Virus record (IMG/VR): IMGVR_UViG_3300020162_001932
Location: 1 to 33,789 of that record
DNA: 33,789 nt
Strand: one strand, 5' to 3'
Source: a virus
The position numbers and the translations under genes were made by a program. Below the pieces are notes generated by a model. That model worked only from the letters and a program-made list of their open reading frames with translations. It was not told where the DNA came from and did no database searches. Of the stretch, positions 9,031 through 15,431 are shown one piece after another. Every line of letters starts with the position of its first letter. The first letter of the stretch is position 1.

Positions 9031-9638
9031 AATTCTCGTTTATTTATGAAAACGACATCACTCAAATCTGATTTATTCCAAGGCTCAATAGTAGTATCAT
9101 ATTCATAAAAAAATTTAAAATTTATAGAATCAAAATAATCAATACAATCTTTTTTAATATATTCGCCATCATATCTTGGAATTTTATTTGGACACTCTAT
9201 TGCAATAAATTTTATTCTATTTAAATTTTGTTTTGATAAAGATTTTACAATAGACAAATCTTTTCCTTCTGCATCAATTTTAATAAAATGTATAATTTCT
9301 TCTGGCAAATCAATATCAATAATGCTATTGATATTTAAAATGTCAATGAACCCCATTTCTTCACCTTTGGAAGAAAAAAGTGAAGAGGATTGATCATCAT
9401 TATAAAATATTTTCCTTTGGGGAGTTCTAACATCATCTAGACAAACACGATAAAACTTATCATAATGAGATTCTACTCCATAATCAATTGGATCAATTCC
9501 TATAGAATAAACATTTTTTAGATCAAAGAATTTTTCCAATTCTACCAAAAAAGATGCTCTTGCAGATCCAACATCTATAACATTAATTTTATCATATTGT
9601 TTTAATTCTTTAAATACTGGGGAAATCGTAGATGTCAT
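9027..9638 (-). CDS. FkbM-family SAM-dependent methyltransferase
   Basis: A 203-aa class I methyltransferase. INVIDVGSARASFL (about residues 18-31) is the SAM-binding motif I region. SIGIDPIDYG is the acidic motif II, and IHFIKIDAEGKDLSIVKSL is the signature of FkbM-type O-methyltransferases (Methyltransf_21). FIAIECPNKIP follows. These enzymes often methylate sugars or glycans in capsule and O-antigen clusters, which fits the context. It overlaps both neighbours by 4 bp. Base use is somewhat more AT-rich than that of gmd, which may reflect separate acquisition. Substrate unknown. Confidence 0.8.
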   Translation of the reverse strand: MTSTISPVFKELKQYDKINVIDVGSARASFLVELEKFFDLKNVYSIGIDPIDYGVESHYDKFYRVCLDDVRTPQRKIFYNDDQSSSLFSSKGEEMGFIDILNINSIIDIDLPEEIIHFIKIDAEGKDLSIVKSLSKQNLNRIKFIAIECPNKIPRYDGEYIKKDCIDYFDSINFKFFYEYDTTIEPWNKSDLSDVVFINKREL

Positions 9639-10102
9639 TTAAATTTTTCCACATAGTCACTACATACAGCAAAAAATCTTTTGCTGTATGCTATTGTAGC
9701 ATTATCTTGAATATTTTGCAAGTCGAATACTTCTGGCATTACAATAACAGAATTATTTTCAAATAATTGCCCAGGATAAGTCCAAATATAACCTTTACTA
9801 GTCAAAGTATACTTATCGTTTTCATGCCAAAAAAAGTTAAAATCTATTGGACTATTAGAAAAAATATTCAAAGATTTAAAATCTTTACAATGAATCCAAA
9901 GTTTATCTTTTCTTTTAACTAACCAAGTCATAGGAACATAATATTGTGGTTCATCATGCCCCAAATAAAACTGATGATCTTCGCATCTTACATCAATCTC
10001 AACATCATATCCACCTGCAATTGCTGCTTCAATGTATTCTAGTTTATTCTCCTCTAGAGGATTAGGTCCTACAATATTACCTCTATGTGCTATCAGTTTC
10101 AT
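9635..10102 (-). CDS. Short GDPD / PI-PLC-like phosphodiesterase-fold protein
   Basis: A 155-aa protein starting MKLIAHRGNIVGPNPLEENK, then AGGYDVEIDVR and FYLGHDEPQY. The HRG, the ExN near residues 18-19, the E-x-D at about 36-38 and the later H-D are the metal and acid-base residues of glycerophosphodiester phosphodiesterases. Typical enzymes have about 240-300 residues, so the C-terminal part of the TIM barrel is missing or very short. In a glycan operon it might release or transfer a glycerol-phosphate-type group, but this is speculation. It overlaps the cupin gene upstream and the methyltransferase gene downstream by 4 bp each. Confidence 0.6.
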   Translation of the reverse strand: MKLIAHRGNIVGPNPLEENKLEYIEAAIAGGYDVEIDVRCEDHQFYLGHDEPQYYVPMTWLVKRKDKLWIHCKDFKSLNIFSNSPIDFNFFWHENDKYTLTSKGYIWTYPGQLFENNSVIVMPEVFDLQNIQDNATIAYSKRFFAVCSDYVEKFK

Positions 10103-10419
10103 GCGATATACTTATCCGAAGGAATAGATGGCCATCTCACTACTATAAGATCGACATCACTCAAGAACTCAACATCAGAAACTTCATTTGGTTCATAGAT
10201 CCACATATCACCCGTTTTCAAATACTTTTTAGATACTATTAGTTCACCCTTTACAATGTAATTAAGTTCATTAGTGATTGCATGGTAATGAGGAAAAGTT
10301 TGTTGACCTTCTGTATGAGAATGATGTGCAACTTCAAAGAAAGGATTCTTGAAGATTGATGGATTAAAATCACCCACAAACCATCCTGCTTTAAAGTCAA
10401 CAATATTTGCTTGAATCAT
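10099..10419 (-). CDS. Single-domain cupin
   Basis: A 106-aa cupin-type beta-barrel. The histidine-rich EVAHHSHTEGQQTFPHYHAI (about residues 29-48) supplies the cupin-1 metal ligands. NYIVKGELIVSKK and GDMWIYEPNEVSDVEF give the glycine and proline turns of the second cupin motif. Small cupins in sugar clusters act as isomerases, epimerases or binding proteins. It lies directly after the nucleotidyltransferase-isomerase fusion, overlapping it by 4 bp, so a role in the same nucleotide-sugar pathway is plausible. No specific reaction can be assigned. Confidence 0.7.
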   Translation of the reverse strand: MIQANIVDFKAGWFVGDFNPSIFKNPFFEVAHHSHTEGQQTFPHYHAITNELNYIVKGELIVSKKYLKTGDMWIYEPNEVSDVEFLSDVDLIVVRWPSIPSDKYIA

Positions 10420-11573
10420 TTTTCCAATTCCTGAATACGAACCTGATGACGACCACCATCAAAACTATGTGTTGAACAGATTTCTAGATACTTATCCAAT
10501 TTCTCAATGGTGTAGTCCTTCGCAGGAATTGCAAAGAAGTTTGCACAATTATGACGAATGGCCATTTCCATAGAGAAGTCATCATAGATAAGTGCTGAAC
10601 GAATACCTTTATATTTGTTTGCACAAATATTCACACCTTGACCAGTTCTACAGAAACCAAATCCATAATCACAATCACGTTCAGCAATTGCTTTAACTGC
10701 TTGTGCAATGTAATCACTATAATCACAATCTTTATTCAGAATAGTTCCAAAGTCAATATACTCAAGATTATGCTTTTCAAGAATATGTTTAAACTCTTCT
10801 TTTGCTTCAAATCCAGAATGATCTGAGCAAATAGCAATTGGTTTATCACCAACCTTACGAATAACATTTTCTTTATAAAAATGAAACTCATCAGGAGTTC
10901 CAAATACATGCATCTTATCTACGTCTGAGGTAACAATTTTTTTACCATCATCAATGAGAAGATTATACAAAGGTGCGATATAAAATTCATTCTTTGTCCG
11001 AATATCCTTATTAATCATTTCCTTTGCATACTTGCAGAAGTCAGAACCTTTTTTGAATCCATAGATTCCAACACAAGCATTAGAACTAATTGCTTTCTTC
11101 TCAGCAGTTCTCTTTACATACCCATCTTGATCAACATCAGCATAACTATAATTTGCAGAATTTGATTTAAATGTCAAAAGGAGTCCATCTGCATTCAAGT
11201 TATTCATAGTATGCGGATCAAATACTGGACGGAATTCAATATCTAGAGTATGAATTACAAGAGGTGCATCATTATCAATATATTCTTCTGCATACAGACA
11301 ACTGCTCACAGATCCATCAGTAAGTTTATCAAGAATCACAATCTTGATGTCATCACCAAACTTTTTCTTTAGGAGTTCATCAATATGAAAATTATAGACA
11401 GTTTCATCTCTAACCACAAAGATTAGATTGCAATCTTCATAGCTTAAACAGTCAAGTGAAATATCAATTAAATGTTTGTCTTTAATATTGATTAACTGTT
11501 TTGGTACTTTAAACCCTTCTTTAATGAATCTACTACCAAGTCCCGCCATCGGAACAAGAACATTTGGTTTCAT
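10416..11573 (-). CDS. Fusion: sugar nucleotidyltransferase + RpiB/LacA/B-type sugar-phosphate isomerase
   Basis: A 385-aa two-domain protein. Residues 1-238 are a GT-A-fold nucleotidyltransferase: NVLVPMAGLGSRF (4-16), VPKQLINI (23-30), IHTLDIEF (107-114) and a late YNLLIDDGKKI. Residues 244-385 are a complete RpiB-type aldose-ketose isomerase: ICSDHSGFEAKEE (248-260), YGFGFCRTGQGVNICANK (303-320), GIRSALIYDD (323-332), RHNCAN (340-345) and GGRHQVRI (373-380). The usual isomerase residues D251, H252, C308 and H341 are kept. The frame is continuous with no frameshift. With the kinase and phosphatase genes just upstream it gives all four enzyme types needed to make an NDP-sugar from a ketose phosphate. 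Confidence 0.88.
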   Translation of the reverse strand: MKPNVLVPMAGLGSRFIKEGFKVPKQLINIKDKHLIDISLDCLSYEDCNLIFVVRDETVYNFHIDELLKKKFGDDIKIVILDKLTDGSVSSCLYAEEYIDNDAPLVIHTLDIEFRPVFDPHTMNNLNADGLLLTFKSNSANYSYADVDQDGYVKRTAEKKAISSNACVGIYGFKKGSDFCKYAKEMINKDIRTKNEFYIAPLYNLLIDDGKKIVTSDVDKMHVFGTPDEFHFYKENVIRKVGDKPIAICSDHSGFEAKEEFKHILEKHNLEYIDFGTILNKDCDYSDYIAQAVKAIAERDCDYGFGFCRTGQGVNICANKYKGIRSALIYDDFSMEMAIRHNCANFFAIPAKDYTIEKLDKYLEICSTHSFDGGRHQVRIQELEK

Positions 11574-12241
11574 ATTGAATTCCTAATAATTTCAGTCGTT
11601 TTTAAATGAGCAAATTCAATCCAGTTATGGATGTCTCCCACATTCCTTAGTAATTTATATAAGAAGCAAGAAGCGAATGTATCACCAGCACCAAGAACGT
11701 TCACTCCCTTTAGTATAAATTCTTCTGGTAGTTTATAGAAGAACTCATTCTCTCCATTTGATACAACACTTCCTGACGAACTATGAAGTACTACATATCC
11801 TTTTGTTGCGTTCACATAATCAGATAAATCCCCATCAATATCTTCATCAGAAATGAAGAGATAATCAACATGCTTAAGTAAATCTTTATTCAATGATTTT
11901 CCAGGACATATATCTGCAGTGATAGTACCATCCAGAGCAGGAATAAAATCATGAATAGACATCTCATTTAGATAGATGAGATGATGAATTTTTGATTCAA
12001 AAATCTTTGCTTTGTGTTGCACAAGATTCAAGTTTGTCTTTGAATATCTTTGCGCTGCTGGTTTATCAATATAAACAAGTGCTTGACCTACATCAATCGG
12101 AGATAGTCCAATATTTAATGTTGAATCAATCTTAAGCAATGATTTCCAAACATTTGCCATTGATCCTAAACTTTTCTTTTCACTATCACCACCAAGAATC
12201 GTATCAATAGTCAAATGTCCATAAAGTGAAATGTCTTTCAT
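11570..12241 (-). CDS. PfkB-family (ribokinase-like) sugar kinase, short form
   Basis: A 223-aa carbohydrate kinase. The C-terminal NVLGAGDTFASCFLY contains the PfkB anion hole and catalytic Asp (D187). ISDEDI before it matches the family's middle segment, and the N-terminal YGHLTIDTI fits the first strand. At 223 aa it is about 80 residues shorter than usual; the N-terminal lid region is reduced. The ATG at 12241 overlaps the upstream stop as ATGA (a TTG one codon earlier is rejected). The PfkB fold is shared with the heptose-7-phosphate kinase half of HldE, which suits a role beside the isomerase and phosphatase. Substrate not shown by sequence. Confidence 0.8.
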   Translation of the reverse strand: MKDISLYGHLTIDTILGGDSEKKSLGSMANVWKSLLKIDSTLNIGLSPIDVGQALVYIDKPAAQRYSKTNLNLVQHKAKIFESKIHHLIYLNEMSIHDFIPALDGTITADICPGKSLNKDLLKHVDYLFISDEDIDGDLSDYVNATKGYVVLHSSSGSVVSNGENEFFYKLPEEFILKGVNVLGAGDTFASCFLYKLLRNVGDIHNWIEFAHLKTTEIIRNSI

Positions 12242-12777
12242 CAAAACTTTTCCTTCAGGTCAAGTTCATAAATTTTAGTCATTACTTCATCATAAGGAAC
12301 AATAGGAATTAGTCCATCAATTTCCAATTTATCAAATAATTGCATAATGACATTTTCACCTGCTTTACAGTAAAGTGTATTTGCATTCTGTTTTACAATT
12401 ATTGGAGAATCCAGAAGACAGTAAGGATGTCCTACTGATTTCATAATATTAACATCAAAAAGATCATCTCCAAGATAAAGAACTTCTTCTGCAAGACAAT
12501 TGTAATCGTCAAGAACTTCTGTAAGATAATTTACTTTATCTTTATGAAATCCTTCGCCACGATTCACTACAACAGGAAGATTTCTATTCTTAAGAATGAT
12601 CTCATTATAAGGATCACCAGTTATAAAAACAACTGGAATTCCAATAGCACGAAATCTTTTAATTGCAGTCCAATCCTTATCACAGAAAAGTTTAAGAACT
12701 ACTTTCCCATCATGATCATAATATTTGGTGCCATCAGTAAGAACACCATCCACATCAAGGATTATGAGTTTGATCAT
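12241..12777 (-). CDS. HAD-superfamily phosphatase, KdsC/YrbI-like
   Basis: A 178-aa HAD hydrolase of KdsC size. The nucleophile motif is LIILDVDGVLTDG (D8 and D10). KLFCDKDWTAIKRFRAIGIP then VFITGD is typical of KdsC-type tetrameric phosphatases. HKDKVNYL supplies the lysine, and YLGDDLFDVNIMKSVGHPYC the acidic motif III. KdsC-like enzymes dephosphorylate Kdo-8-phosphate, and relatives act on other sugar acids or heptose phosphates. It lies between the SAM methyltransferase and the kinase with 1-4 bp overlaps. In this context it probably supplies the phosphatase step of an activated-sugar pathway. Confidence 0.85.
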   Translation of the reverse strand: MIKLIILDVDGVLTDGTKYYDHDGKVVLKLFCDKDWTAIKRFRAIGIPVVFITGDPYNEIILKNRNLPVVVNRGEGFHKDKVNYLTEVLDDYNCLAEEVLYLGDDLFDVNIMKSVGHPYCLLDSPIIVKQNANTLYCKAGENVIMQLFDKLEIDGLIPIVPYDEVMTKIYELDLKEKF

Positions 12778-13427
12778 AATTTAAATGTTTTCTTAATTTC
12801 TTCAATTAATTCTGCATCATTTGAAGCAACACCGAGGCCAGCAGAATTTGTAAAATTAACTTTAGGAACTTCAAGTTGAGAAAAGAATAATCCAGCACCA
12901 TCAGGATTTGAAATAGTATCATGAAAGATAATTGCACCATTTTCTTTCAAGAACGGTGACCAAGTATCACAATCATTTTTACAGTTTGCATAATCATGAA
13001 GTCCATCAATATGTAAAAGATCTATTTCTTTATTCCATTCTTTTGCAACTTCATCAAAATAACCTTTAATAATTTCAAGATTATTTAATTTTAATTTATC
13101 CTTAACATCTAACACAAATTGATAATCTTCATCTGATCTCAATTCATGTTTAGATTGGTCAAAACAATCGATTCCATATACAACACCTTTACTATGAAGT
13201 GCTAATAAAAAAGATGAGTACCCCCAATCAACCCCAAGTTCAACCGTAACTTGAGGATTAATTTTTTGAATCAACCAAGATATAAATTCATTATGACTTT
13301 TAGGTGGAATATTCCATGCAGATGGAATTGCACCCAAAATTTCACTCACATTATCATCATCCAGAGAAAGAACATATTCTCTCCAATTATCTCTTTTATT
13401 TTCACACCAAGAAAAATTTTCAACCAT
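12774..13427 (-). CDS. Class I SAM-dependent methyltransferase (Methyltransf_24-like)
   Basis: A 217-aa methyltransferase. VTVELGVDWGYSSFLLALHS is the SAM-binding motif I, VVYGIDCF motif II, and LLHIDGLHDYANCKNDCDTW with GAIIFHDT the family-24 motif. I chose the ATG at 13427 (MVENFSWC) because a strong Shine-Dalgarno AAGGAG lies 7 bases upstream and it overlaps the upstream stop by only 8 bp. A longer frame to 13508 would overlap gme by 89 bp. Likely substrate is a sugar or sugar nucleotide. Base use is AT-rich, as in the FkbM gene. Confidence 0.8.
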   Translation of the reverse strand: MVENFSWCENKRDNWREYVLSLDDDNVSEILGAIPSAWNIPPKSHNEFISWLIQKINPQVTVELGVDWGYSSFLLALHSKGVVYGIDCFDQSKHELRSDEDYQFVLDVKDKLKLNNLEIIKGYFDEVAKEWNKEIDLLHIDGLHDYANCKNDCDTWSPFLKENGAIIFHDTISNPDGAGLFFSQLEVPKVNFTNSAGLGVASNDAELIEEIKKTFKL

Positions 13428-14466
13428 TAATTTGCTCCTTAATCCAATCATAAGTCTTACGAATACCTTCTTCAAGTGTCTGCGAATAATCCCACCCAAG
13501 TTTTTCACGGATCAAATCGTTGTTTGAGTTACGACCACGAACACCGAGAGGTGCATCTAATTTATATACTTTCTGAACTACTTTACCAGCAACCTTTGCA
13601 GCAGTCTCTACAAGTTGATTGATAGTCACCATTTCTTCTGAACCAATATTTACTGGTCCGATGAAATCAGATTCCATCATTCTACGAGTTGCTTCAATAC
13701 ACTCATCAATATAAAGGAATGAACGAGTCTGAAGACCATCACCCCATACTTCTATCGCACCACCTGTTTCTGGGAGGTATGCAACCTTTCTACAGATTGC
13801 TGCGGGGGATTTTTCTCTTCCACCTTCCCAGGTTCCTTCAGGTCCAAAGATATTATGATAGCGAGCAACCCGAATATCAATCCCGTAGTTACGATGATAT
13901 GCGAAAAACAATCGTTCAGAAAAGAGTTTTTCCCATCCATATTCTGAATCTGGTGCTGCTGGGTATGCCGATTCTTCACTACAGTTTGGGTTATTTGGAT
14001 CTAATTGGTTGTGCTCTGGATACATGCAAGCAGAACTAGAATAAAAAATCTTAGTGTTGTTTACACCACTCATTCTATTACGTTCTTTTTGCATCTCAAG
14101 CACATTCAGATTAATAGTTGCGGAATTGTGCATAATGTCTGCATCATTCTCACCACTAAAAACAAATTCTGCTCCACCCATATCGGCAGCAAACTGATAG
14201 ATCTCATCAAACGATGTAATATGACTATCAGGTACTAATTGATAAAAATTTCCCAGATAACCCTTAAACTGAAGGCAAGAAGCAACAAATCTAACATCAC
14301 GCAGATCTCCCCGAATGAATTCATCTGCCTCAGAGATAGAAAACTCTGGATACTTAAGATCTACACCACGAACCCAGTAACCTTCTGATAGTAGTCTTTT
14401 AACCATGTGACTTCCAATGAACCCACCAGCACCCAGAACCAGTGCTGTTTTCTTATATTCACTCAT
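13420..14466 (-). CDS. gme: GDP-mannose 3,5-epimerase-like SDR
   Basis: A 348-aa extended SDR closely resembling plant GDP-mannose 3'',5''-epimerase, which makes GDP-L-galactose (and GDP-L-gulose) from GDP-D-mannose. Landmarks: VLGAGGFIGSHM (10-21), QFAADMGGAEFV (91-102), YSSSACMYPE with C147, the catalytic EYGWEK with Y176 and K180, YHNIFGPEGTWEGGREKSPA with K219, and WGDGLQTRSFLYIDEC, VNIGSEEMVTINQLVE and GVRGRNSNNDLI. These correspond to the catalytic Cys, Tyr, Lys and Lys of the plant enzyme. It is the first gene of the glycan island, just after a terminator and weak promoter. Confidence 0.88.
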   Translation of the reverse strand: MSEYKKTALVLGAGGFIGSHMVKRLLSEGYWVRGVDLKYPEFSISEADEFIRGDLRDVRFVASCLQFKGYLGNFYQLVPDSHITSFDEIYQFAADMGGAEFVFSGENDADIMHNSATINLNVLEMQKERNRMSGVNNTKIFYSSSACMYPEHNQLDPNNPNCSEESAYPAAPDSEYGWEKLFSERLFFAYHRNYGIDIRVARYHNIFGPEGTWEGGREKSPAAICRKVAYLPETGGAIEVWGDGLQTRSFLYIDECIEATRRMMESDFIGPVNIGSEEMVTINQLVETAAKVAGKVVQKVYKLDAPLGVRGRNSNNDLIREKLGWDYSQTLEEGIRKTYDWIKEQING

Positions 14467-14492
14467 AGAATGCTTTAAATCTCTTCTTATAT

Positions 14493-14521
14493 ATCATAGC
14501 AAAAAAGGAGAGTTTATGCAA
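14493..14521 (-). promoter_or_regulatory. Possible sigma70-type promoter for the glycan island
   Basis: On the minus strand TTGCAT and TATGAT are 17 bases apart, with TG one base before the -10 (extended -10). The -35 half overlaps the preceding terminator stem. The -35 is weak. A transcript from here would lead straight into the gme gene at 14466. Confidence 0.4.
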
Positions 14522-14530
14522 CTCTCCTTT
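14501..14530 (-). terminator. Intrinsic terminator ahead of the glycan island
   Basis: A perfect 11-bp stem (AAAGGAGAGTT with its complement) and 5-base loop, followed on the minus strand by a run of Ts. It ends transcription coming from the tRNA-side genes and separates them from gme. Confidence 0.85.
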
Positions 14531-14653
14531 GGGTCTTTTAGGCTCGCCACTTATTCTTTGACTGGAAACAAGAAACCAGGCGGGAGTATTCTCCATCCGC
14601 ACCACCAATTTTTGAAGGAAATTGGAAACCTATTGAGGGGTCATTTTGGATCC

Positions 14654-14679
14654 ACCAGTACTTTTAGAGTCTCTCCGTG
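14654..14679. repeat. 26-bp direct repeat, copy 1
   Basis: Plus-strand ACCAGTACTTTTAGAG, then T, then CTCTCCGTG. It matches 14700-14725 at 25 of 26 positions; the differing base is the centre of a small AGAG/CTCT palindrome. Flanking bases (GGGG(T)TCAT before each copy) are also similar, so the full unit is about 46 bp in tandem. It sits in the 180-bp stretch between the terminator and the next gene, where I see no convincing gene. Confidence 0.9.
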
Positions 14680-14699
14680 ACTAAAGGGGTTCATCACCG

Positions 14700-14725
14700 A
14701 CCAGTACTTTTAGAGACTCTCCGTG
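14700..14725. repeat. 26-bp direct repeat, copy 2 (overlaps the end of a gene)
   Basis: Same unit as 14654-14679 with A instead of T in the centre. This copy contains the last codons and stop of the CDS at 14710-14973, so copy 1 may be a duplicated gene tail left by recombination at the edge of the glycan island. Confidence 0.9.
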
Positions 14726-14973
14726 TCTTCATCATCATAATCTTTCACATAACAAGGAACTCTATCAGGATCCAACCAACGGGCATATTGATGATCCTCC
14801 ATAGCAGTCAAACACTGCATCTGATTATCAAAAAGATAGATGTCATTCCATCGTTTTGTATAATAGTCTTTTTTCTGAAGACGATAATCAGGTTTGCCGT
14901 TGAGTTCAATAATACCTTTTTCTACAAACCTATATTCTTCTTTCTCAAGAATAACTTTAGACTGTATCATCAT
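14710..14973 (-). CDS. Hypothetical acidic protein
   Basis: An 87-aa protein of unknown function. It is rich in charged and aromatic residues (RLQKKDYYTKRWNDIYLF in the middle) and ends in an acidic tail DYDDEDTESL. It has no membrane segment and no known motif. The ATG at 14973 overlaps the upstream stop as ATGA, so it is coupled to 14970-15182 and probably expressed from the strong promoter at 15206-15234. Its last codons lie inside a 26-bp direct repeat. Confidence 0.7.
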   Translation of the reverse strand: MMIQSKVILEKEEYRFVEKGIIELNGKPDYRLQKKDYYTKRWNDIYLFDNQMQCLTAMEDHQYARWLDPDRVPCYVKDYDDEDTESL

Positions 14974-15182
14974 ACTTCTACAGTTTCCAAATCAACAAGA
15001 ACATATTCCATAAGCATTTCATAATCATCCAGAGGATCACCAGAGAACACTACACCTTCAGTTTCATAATATCGACGAACTTTTTTGTAAAGTTTCGGAT
15101 TCTTTACATCGAGATAAAAATCACCGTTCGCAGCAGCACGAAGTGTTTGAAGATCTTTTTTGAATTTAGCAGTGAGAGTCAT
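14970..15182 (-). CDS. Hypothetical small protein
   Basis: A 70-aa protein starting MTLTAKFKKDLQTLRAAANG, with a basic N-terminal half and an acidic C-terminal half (DPLDDYEMLMEYVLVDLETV). No family recognised. It is the first gene after a near-consensus sigma70 promoter 24 bp upstream, so early expression by host RNA polymerase is likely. It is coupled to the next gene by a 4-bp overlap. Confidence 0.7.
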   Translation of the reverse strand: MTLTAKFKKDLQTLRAAANGDFYLDVKNPKLYKKVRRYYETEGVVFSGDPLDDYEMLMEYVLVDLETVEV

Positions 15183-15205
15183 TTGACTTGTTTGTTTACC
15201 TGTTT

Positions 15206-15234
15206 ATTATAGAGGTTTGACTTGTGAAAGTCAA
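15206..15234 (-). promoter_or_regulatory. Strong sigma70-type promoter with operator-like dyad
   Basis: Minus strand: TTGACT, 17 bases, TATAAT, 24 bp before the ATG at 15182. The -35 box is part of a perfect 7-bp inverted repeat, TTGACTT-TCAC-AAGTCAA (15217-15234). A third TTGACTTG-like copy lies at 15183-15190. The dyad could be a repressor site. Confidence 0.75.
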
Positions 15235-15260
15235 GTAGGACAGTTTGGGAAGTGTCCTGA

Positions 15261-15333
15261 TGCCCCTTGCGTGGATCGAACACGCCTATGTCGTCTTATG
15301 AGGACGCTCCTATCACCAGATGGGTAAAAGGGC
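15261..15333 (-). tRNA. tRNA-Met (anticodon CAT)
   Basis: A 73-nt cloverleaf. The acceptor GCCCTTT pairs with AAGGGGC (one G-T), discriminator A. The T arm is GCGTG-TTCGATC-CACGC. The anticodon loop CTCATAA gives CAT. A paired G1-C72 argues against an initiator. CAT could also be a lysidine-modified Ile2 tRNA. CCA is not encoded. Confidence 0.85.
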
Positions 15334-15337
15334 AAGG

Positions 15338-15425
15338 TACGAGTGCCTGGATTCGAACCAGGTCAAAGGCCCTGATCTGGGGCAAAGGCGTTATAAGTGC
15401 CCTCTGACTACCAAGTCTCACTCGC
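15338..15425 (-). tRNA. Class II-like tRNA with ambiguous anticodon (loop CTTATAA)
   Basis: An 88-nt gene. The acceptor GCGAGTG pairs with CACTCGT, the T arm is CCTGG-TTCGAAT-CCAGG, and the discriminator is A. A long variable arm (GCCC...GGGC) implies Leu, Ser or Tyr. But the 7-base anticodon loop reads CTTATAA (TAT at 34-36, an Ile anticodon) with an A-C mismatch at the loop base and a short D loop (TTGGTA). The identity is therefore unclear. Confidence 0.7.
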
Positions 15426-15431
15426 ATAAAA

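Noticed and set aside
12774-13508. Longer N-terminus (27 extra residues) for the Methyltransf_24-like protein
   Set aside because: It would overlap gme by 89 bp; the ATG at 13427 has AAGGAG at ideal spacing and only an 8-bp overlap.
13689-14039. 116-aa plus-strand frame opposite gme
   Set aside because: Shadow of a strongly conserved epimerase gene; Leu/Arg/His-rich with no motif.
14417-14680. 87-aa plus-strand frame across the island border
   Set aside because: Antisense to the start of gme and the terminator; it would contain the repeat and no recognisable protein.
14531-14700. Short minus-strand frames in the border gap (17-45 codons, some with ATG)
   Set aside because: They overlap each other, the repeat or the terminator, and have no ribosome site; more likely remnants than genes.
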